10,172 nt of DNA from Polaromonas sp. (GTDB lineage: Bacteria; Pseudomonadota; Gammaproteobacteria; Burkholderiales; Burkholderiaceae_C): contig JANYFF010000280.1 of the NCBI GenBank assembly GCA_025362825.1, positions 1 through 10,172 on the forward strand, read 5' to 3'. The position numbers and the translations under genes were made by a program. Under the pieces are notes generated by a model. The model saw only the letters and a list, made by a program, of their open reading frames with translations. It ran no database searches and was not told the DNA's origin. Each line of letters begins with the position of its first letter. Position 1 is the stretch's first letter. Positions 6,072 through 10,172 of this stretch are shown one piece after another.

Positions 6072-6911
6072 ATGTGCTTTCTATGTGAGGCGAAACATTC
6101 AGCCTGGGTTCGCCGCCGGGCATTTTTGGGGCTTGCTGGCGCCGTAGCGGTGTCTACAGCTGCACCTGCGATAGCGCAGGTGCAGGTAGGCCCCCCCTCC
6201 AACCTGCGCAAGCTCGTACCCGCCGAACAGCTTGAGTTGGCTGCTGCGCAGGAATACGCCAAACTGCTGGCCGATGCCAGAGCCAAGGGCGCTTTGGCCT
6301 CTGCGGGTAACCCGCAACTCCAGCGCATTCGCGGTGTTGCCGGCCGTTTGGTGCCGCAGACCGCGCAATGGAACGACCGCGCGCGGCAATGGCAGTGGGA
6401 AGTCAATTTGCTGGGCAGCAAGCAGCTCAACGCTTTTTGCATGCCGGGCGGCAAGATCGCCTTTTACACCGGGATCATCGACCAGCTCAAACTGACTGAC
6501 GACGAGATTGCCATGATCATGGGCCATGAAATGGCGCATGCGCTGCGCGAACACGCCCGCGCCCGCATCGCTAAAAGCCAGGGTACAGGGACCCTCCTGT
6601 CGCTCGGCTCAAAGTTGTTGGGGCTTGGTCAACTGGGCGACATGGCTGCCAACATGGGCACACAGCTGCTGACGCTCAAATTCAGCCGTGAAGACGAAAC
6701 CGATGCCGACCTGGTAGGCCTGGAGCTGGCAGCACGCGCCGGTTTTAATCCCCAGGCCTCCGTCAGCCTGTGGGAAAAAATGGCTCAGGCTGGCGGTGGT
6801 GCAGGCGGGCCTGGCTTTTTGTCCACCCATCCTTCCGGACCGGAGCGCATTCAGCATTTGCAGGCCAATGTGCCCAAGGTGCAGGGTCTTTACCTGCGCG
6901 CTCGCGGGTAA
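6072..6911 (+). CDS. Tat-exported M48-family periplasmic metalloprotease
   Basis: This 279-residue protein begins with a twin-arginine signal peptide: RRRAFLGLAGA (residues 14-24) and a cleavage site near APAIAQ (31-36). The catalytic core has the zinc motif GHEMAHALREH (151-161, zinc ligands H152 and H156, catalytic E153). The third ligand is probably E209 in SREDETDADLVG, and the C-terminal STHPSGPERI (251-260) is typical of soluble M48 proteases such as LoiP, YcaL and BepA. It would act in envelope protein quality control in the periplasm. The start at 6072 is the only ATG giving a proper signal peptide. The n-region contains C2 and C5 (MCFLC), which is unusual. It diverges from ampG over 32 bases and is followed 37 bases later by the HPP-CBS gene, probably in one transcript. 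There is no TPR domain of BepA type. Confidence 0.93.
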   Translation: MCFLCEAKHSAWVRRRAFLGLAGAVAVSTAAPAIAQVQVGPPSNLRKLVPAEQLELAAAQEYAKLLADARAKGALASAGNPQLQRIRGVAGRLVPQTAQWNDRARQWQWEVNLLGSKQLNAFCMPGGKIAFYTGIIDQLKLTDDEIAMIMGHEMAHALREHARARIAKSQGTGTLLSLGSKLLGLGQLGDMAANMGTQLLTLKFSREDETDADLVGLELAARAGFNPQASVSLWEKMAQAGGGAGGPGFLSTHPSGPERIQHLQANVPKVQGLYLRARG

Positions 6912-6948
6912 GCGCCTTGCTCACAGCAGGTCCAACTGGAGCAGTTTG

Positions 6949-8100
6949 ATGGTTCCTGTGTTCACACGCGCATGGTGGCGCGCTTTCTGGCCTGCGCGCG
7001 CAGACATCAATGCACGCGAACGCCTGCGACTGGTAGCCGGCGCGCTGGTGGGCATCGCCGTGACGGGATTTATTGGCCATCTGGCCGGCGGCGAAAGCGG
7101 CCGGGCTCTGGTCTGGCTGGTGGCACCGATGGGTGCCAGTGCGGTACTTGTGTTTGCCGTTCCCGCGAGTCCGATGGCCCAGCCCTGGCCGGTGATTGGC
7201 GGCAACACCCTGTCTGCATTGCTGGGCATTGCCGCGGTGCATGGTCTGCACGGCATGCTCCCGCCAGAGTGGGTTGCCGCGCTGGCAGTTGCGGGCGCCA
7301 TTGCGCTGATGGTCACCCTGCGCTGCCTGCATCCACCGGGCGGTGCCAGCGCGCTGATGGTGGTGCTGGGCGGTATTGCCGACCCCAGCTTCGCTTTTTT
7401 CCCGGTGATGCTGAATTCGGTTTTTCTGGTGATCGCAGGCATTGCCTACAACAACGCCACCGGCCGCGCCTACCCGCACATGCAACTGCTACCGGCAGGT
7501 AAAAAGGCAATCGGTGAAACGCGCGAACTCGATGCCGACCTGGATGCCGTGCTGCACCACTACAACCAGGTGCTCGATATCAGCCGCGATGACCTCAAAA
7601 CCCTGCTGGCTGAAATACAGCTGCGCGCCTACGACCGCAAGCTGAAAGAGGTCACCTGCGCAGACATCATGTCACGTGACCTGGTCACGGTGGAGTTCGG
7701 CACGCCGCTGCAGGAAGCCTGGGCGCTGCTACGCGCGCGCGGCATCAAGGCGCTGCCGGTGGTAGACCGCAGCTTTCGCATCGCCGGTATTCTGACGGTG
7801 GCGGACTTCATGCGGGCCGCCGAACTCGACGTGCATGACGGGTTTGACGAGAAGCTGCGCAAACTTATCCGCAGTACGCGCAGCAGCACCTCAAACAAGC
7901 CGGAAGTGGTCGGCCAGATCATGACCCGCAACGTCCGCGTGGCCGGCATGCATCGGCACCTGGTGGACCTGGTACCGCTTTTTGGCAGCACCGGCCACCA
8001 CCATATTCCCATCATTGGCCAAGGCGAACGCCTGGTCGGCATGATCACGCAATCCGATGTGGTGGCGGTACTGGGGCGTGTCGCCGATCCAGCCGCCTGA
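6949..8100 (+). CDS. HPP-family membrane protein with two C-terminal CBS domains
   Basis: This 383-residue protein has an N-terminal HPP domain (PF04982; about residues 25-170) with four to five transmembrane helices and the naming motif LHPPGGASAL (127-136). Other matches are VAPMGASAVLVFA and QPWPVIGGNTLSALLG. A linker (about 180-232) leads to two CBS domains (about 236-292 and 320-377): TCADIMSRDLVTVE, ALPVVD and GILTVADFM in the first; VGQIMTRNVRV, HIPII and GMITQSDVV in the second. CBS pairs bind adenine nucleotides and commonly gate transporters. HPP proteins in cyanobacteria and plastids have been linked to nitrite transport; the substrate here is unknown. I chose the ATG at 6949 because TGGAG lies eight bases upstream; the longer open frame from 6796 merely overlaps the end of the protease gene. 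It is probably cotranscribed with the protease. Confidence 0.92.
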   Translation: MVPVFTRAWWRAFWPARADINARERLRLVAGALVGIAVTGFIGHLAGGESGRALVWLVAPMGASAVLVFAVPASPMAQPWPVIGGNTLSALLGIAAVHGLHGMLPPEWVAALAVAGAIALMVTLRCLHPPGGASALMVVLGGIADPSFAFFPVMLNSVFLVIAGIAYNNATGRAYPHMQLLPAGKKAIGETRELDADLDAVLHHYNQVLDISRDDLKTLLAEIQLRAYDRKLKEVTCADIMSRDLVTVEFGTPLQEAWALLRARGIKALPVVDRSFRIAGILTVADFMRAAELDVHDGFDEKLRKLIRSTRSSTSNKPEVVGQIMTRNVRVAGMHRHLVDLVPLFGSTGHHHIPIIGQGERLVGMITQSDVVAVLGRVADPAA

Positions 8101-8228
8101 AATTTCTTCAAGCCAGACGGCATCGCGTCTTGCCGCATACAAGGCGCCTGCGCAGCGCGTTCTACGCCCCCATCCTCGCCTGCAGCTAACTTTCAGCGTC
8201 CTGAAGGCTCCGACCAACCATCAGAGGC

Positions 8229-8245
8229 TGGCACACACCTTGCAT
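8229..8245 (+). promoter_or_regulatory. Sigma-54 (RpoN) promoter of the allophanate hydrolase gene
   Basis: TGGCACACACCTTGCAT matches the -24/-12 consensus TGGCAC-R-N4-TTGCW at every specified base, with GG and GC separated by ten bases. It points toward the hydrolase gene, with an expected start near 8255, about 38 bases before the ATG. The gap 8101-8292 holds nothing else gene-like, and no clear NtrC site was found in it. Confidence 0.8.
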
Positions 8246-8250
8246 CTAGT

Positions 8251-8262
8251 CTTGTACACAAG
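8251..8262. promoter_or_regulatory. Palindrome over the predicted sigma-54 start site
   Basis: CTTGTACACAAG has perfect five-base arms around two central bases. It resembles operators of the FadR/FCD branch of GntR regulators (TTGT-N2-ACAA). Placed at about -4 to +8 of the sigma-54 promoter, it would suit a repressor. The regulator gene is not in the window. Confidence 0.35.
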
Positions 8263-8292
8263 TATGGATGCTTTAAATTGGTGCAAACCTTC

Positions 8293-10053
8293 ATGAGTGC
8301 TGAAACACCTGCGAATCCGCCGGTTGGCGCTGGGCAACAGGGCGGTGACCTGACGCACGTCTGGGCACCACAAGCCTGGATCAGCAGATTCGATACCGAC
8401 GTTGCATCTTCAGCAACTGCTCCGGCAACCCAAGGTGCGCATGGCAGCCTGACGGGTCTGGTCTTTGCAGCCAAGGACAACATTGATGCGAAGGGTTTGA
8501 CAACCACTGCAGCCTGCCCGGCGTTTGCGTACACGCCCGCCGACAACGCCGCCGTCGTACAAAAGCTGCTCGATGCTGGTGCACAGCTGGCAGGCAAAAC
8601 AAATCTCGACCAGTTCGCCTGCGGGTTGAACGGTACGCGCTCGCCCTACGGCGCTGTTCCCAACGCAATCAACCCAGCCTATGTGTCAGGTGGTTCAAGT
8701 TCAGGTTCGGCCTATGTTGTAGCGACAGGGCAGGTCGATTTCGCACTGGGCACGGACACCGCCGGCTCGGGCCGTGTGCCGGCCGGGCTCAACAACATCG
8801 TCGGCCTAAAGCCATCGAAGGGTCTGATCAGTGCGCGCGGTGTGTTGCCAGCGGCGCAAAGTGTCGACTGCGTTTCCATCTTCGCGCGAACCGTCGGCAT
8901 GGCGGTGCAGGTGCTTGATGCGGCCATGGGCTACGACCCGCTCGATCCGTTCTCGCGCAGGCTGATGCTCCAGGCCGAACCCTTTCGGGCGGCCTTCAGA
9001 TTCGGGGTGTCGTCAACGCCCGAGTTCTATGGTGACCAGGCCGCCGCCGCTGCATTTGAGGATGCTGCTCTCAAGCTGCAGGCCATGGGCGGCACGCCGG
9101 TGACGATTGACTTCACACCGCTGGCGCAAGCCGCAGCGCTGCTGTACGAGAGCGCACTGGTAGCCGAGCGCTACGCCGCTATCCGCAGCTTTTTTGACGC
9201 GCATGAGGCCGAGGTGATGGAGCCGGTGCGCGGCATCATCGCTGCGGGTCGGCAGTACAGCGCCGCCGACCTGTACGCTGTGCAAACCCGCATCAGGCTG
9301 CTCGGGCAGCAAGCCGACGGAATGTGGGCCGATATCGACTTTCTGCTGGTGCCCACCGCGCCTACGCACTACACCATTGCGCAGATGCGGCGTGATCCGG
9401 TGGCGCTTAACCGCAACCTCGGTGCGTACACTAATTTCGTCAATCTGCTCGATTACGCCGCGCTGTCTGTGCCGAGCAGCATGCGGACGGACGGCCTGCC
9501 GTTTGGCATCACGCTGATCGGCCCCTGCGGCAGTGACTGGCAACTGGCCGATCTTGGCCAGCGCTACCACCACGCCACGGGCTTGACGCAAGGCGCTACC
9601 GGCATGCCGTTGCCTGACATGGTGGCGATCAAAGGCCTCAAGTTTTCCCCTACGGTGCAGGTGGCTGTAGTTGGCGCTCATTTATCGGGCATGCCCCTGA
9701 ACTGGCAACTCACCGACCGCGGCGCAACGCTGGGCGTGGCTACGCACACAGCGCCGCATTACCGCCTGTATGCCTTGCCCGGGACCACGCCACCGAAACC
9801 CGGACTGCTGCGCGTGGCTGACGGCACGGGCGAGCGCATTGCGATTGAAATCTGGACCATGCCGGTTGCCGAATACGGCTCGTTTGTCGCTTTGATTCCC
9901 CATCCGCTGGGTATTGGCACGCTGGCTCTTGACGATGGCGGAAGTGTGCAGGGTTTTGTATGTGAGGCACAGGCCTTGCAAGGTGCCACAGATATCAGCC
10001 ACCTGGGAGGCTGGCGCGCCTACATCGCTTCACTGAAACCGGCATTCGCATAG
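8293..10053 (+). CDS. atzF: Allophanate hydrolase (amidase-signature enzyme)
   Basis: This 586-residue enzyme hydrolyses allophanate to ammonia and carbon dioxide, the final nitrogen-releasing step after urea carboxylase or biuret hydrolase. The amidase-signature domain (about 1-430) shows the catalytic Lys-Ser-Ser set: K61 in FAAKDNID, S135 in SGGSSSGSA and nucleophile S159 in GTDTAGSGRVPAGLNN. The spacing equals that of AtzF (K91, S165, S189). Residues from about 443 on form the allophanate-hydrolase C-terminal domain (VVGAHLSGMPLNWQL, ALPGTTPPKPGL, EIWTMP, GFVCEA), which assists the later decarboxylation chemistry. Length matches AtzF (605). I chose the ATG at 8293, with GGTG nine bases upstream; TTG at 8278 and GTG at 8281 are in-frame alternatives. 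It lies behind a sigma-54 promoter, implying use under nitrogen limitation. No urea carboxylase or biuret hydrolase gene is in view. Confidence 0.94.
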   Translation: MSAETPANPPVGAGQQGGDLTHVWAPQAWISRFDTDVASSATAPATQGAHGSLTGLVFAAKDNIDAKGLTTTAACPAFAYTPADNAAVVQKLLDAGAQLAGKTNLDQFACGLNGTRSPYGAVPNAINPAYVSGGSSSGSAYVVATGQVDFALGTDTAGSGRVPAGLNNIVGLKPSKGLISARGVLPAAQSVDCVSIFARTVGMAVQVLDAAMGYDPLDPFSRRLMLQAEPFRAAFRFGVSSTPEFYGDQAAAAAFEDAALKLQAMGGTPVTIDFTPLAQAAALLYESALVAERYAAIRSFFDAHEAEVMEPVRGIIAAGRQYSAADLYAVQTRIRLLGQQADGMWADIDFLLVPTAPTHYTIAQMRRDPVALNRNLGAYTNFVNLLDYAALSVPSSMRTDGLPFGITLIGPCGSDWQLADLGQRYHHATGLTQGATGMPLPDMVAIKGLKFSPTVQVAVVGAHLSGMPLNWQLTDRGATLGVATHTAPHYRLYALPGTTPPKPGLLRVADGTGERIAIEIWTMPVAEYGSFVALIPHPLGIGTLALDDGGSVQGFVCEAQALQGATDISHLGGWRAYIASLKPAFA

Positions 10054-10119
10054 GCCTGCGGCATCTCATTTGATTCAACGATCTCACCTATCACGTTCAA
10101 ACCTCAAGAAGTTACCGCC

Positions 10120-10172
10120 ATGAACCAGCCCAGCGTCCCTTCACCGTCAGCACCCACCCGCCGAAAAATCCT
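10120..10172 (+). CDS. Start of a probable Tat-exported protein, cut by the right edge
   Basis: Only 17 complete codons are visible, reading MNQPSVPSPSAPTRRKI and then probably Leu. TRRKIL fits the start of a twin-arginine signal, as in many periplasmic solute-binding proteins. It begins 66 bases after the allophanate hydrolase stop on the same strand, so an operon is likely, and a binding protein for a nitrogen compound would make sense. That function is inference from context; the family cannot be told from this fragment. AAGAAG before the ATG is a modest ribosome binding site. Confidence 0.55.
   Translation, partial: MNQPSVPSPSAPTRRKI

Noticed and set aside
6040..6123. 28-residue N-terminal extension of AmpG
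   Set aside because: It would overlap the divergent protease start and signal peptide, and the AmpG family begins near MSEKS.
6796..6948. N-terminal extension of the HPP-CBS frame overlapping the protease gene
   Set aside because: The extension is cysteine- and proline-rich, non-conserved in appearance and out of frame within the protease. The ATG at 6949 has a ribosome binding site.
6763..7485. 240-residue minus-strand open frame opposite the HPP-CBS gene
   Set aside because: It is His/Arg/Gln-rich low-complexity translation, antisense to a membrane protein with intact family motifs.
8112..8140. Possible terminator after the HPP-CBS gene (CGGCA/TGCCG)
   Set aside because: The stem is only five bases with an eight-base loop and no T-run.
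9013..9681. 222-residue minus-strand open frame opposite the allophanate hydrolase
   Set aside because: It is a shadow of a conserved enzyme gene in GC-rich DNA, with no domain motif.

Overview
The window looks like chromosomal DNA of a GC-rich betaproteobacterium, most likely Burkholderiales and perhaps Comamonadaceae. This is inferred from codon use, the protein families present and their arrangement; no rRNA or other marker gene is present to prove it. No tRNA, rRNA, CRISPR array, insertion sequence or phage gene was seen.

Layout. Positions 1-2250 (minus strand) hold the start of a chaperone-usher pilus operon of the archaic/sigma type: a spore coat U domain (SCPU) fimbrillin, a PapD-like chaperone, and an outer-membrane usher that runs off the left edge. 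The usher appears damaged, because its signal-peptide segment and its body lie in the same frame but are separated by an in-frame TAG at 753-755. Positions 2251-2538 form a comparatively AT-rich regulatory gap with direct and inverted repeats. Positions 2539-4481 (minus) hold a sensor kinase and an OmpR/PhoB-family response regulator of CpxAR/RstBA type. Positions 4678-6039 (minus) hold AmpG, the muropeptide permease. Across a 32-bp divergent gap, a Tat-exported M48 metalloprotease (6072-6911) and an HPP membrane protein with two CBS domains (6949-8100) form a likely plus-strand pair. From 8293 to 10053 there is an allophanate hydrolase (atzF type) behind a textbook sigma-54 promoter. The first 17 codons of a probable Tat-exported protein close the window.

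How it fits together. The centre reads as an envelope-maintenance neighbourhood: CpxAR-like sensing, cell-wall recycling, a periplasmic protease and a surface pilus. The best unlisted signal is regulatory. Two identical-format direct repeats, GTAAA-N6-GTAAA, lie upstream of the response-regulator gene, and a GTAAT-N5-GTAAT array lies upstream of the pilus operon. This suggests that the two-component system controls itself and the pilus. The right end is a separate nitrogen-scavenging unit, controlled by RpoN and perhaps by a palindrome-binding repressor of GntR type.

No wholly novel gene system was recognised. The noteworthy items are the broken usher and the regulatory architecture.
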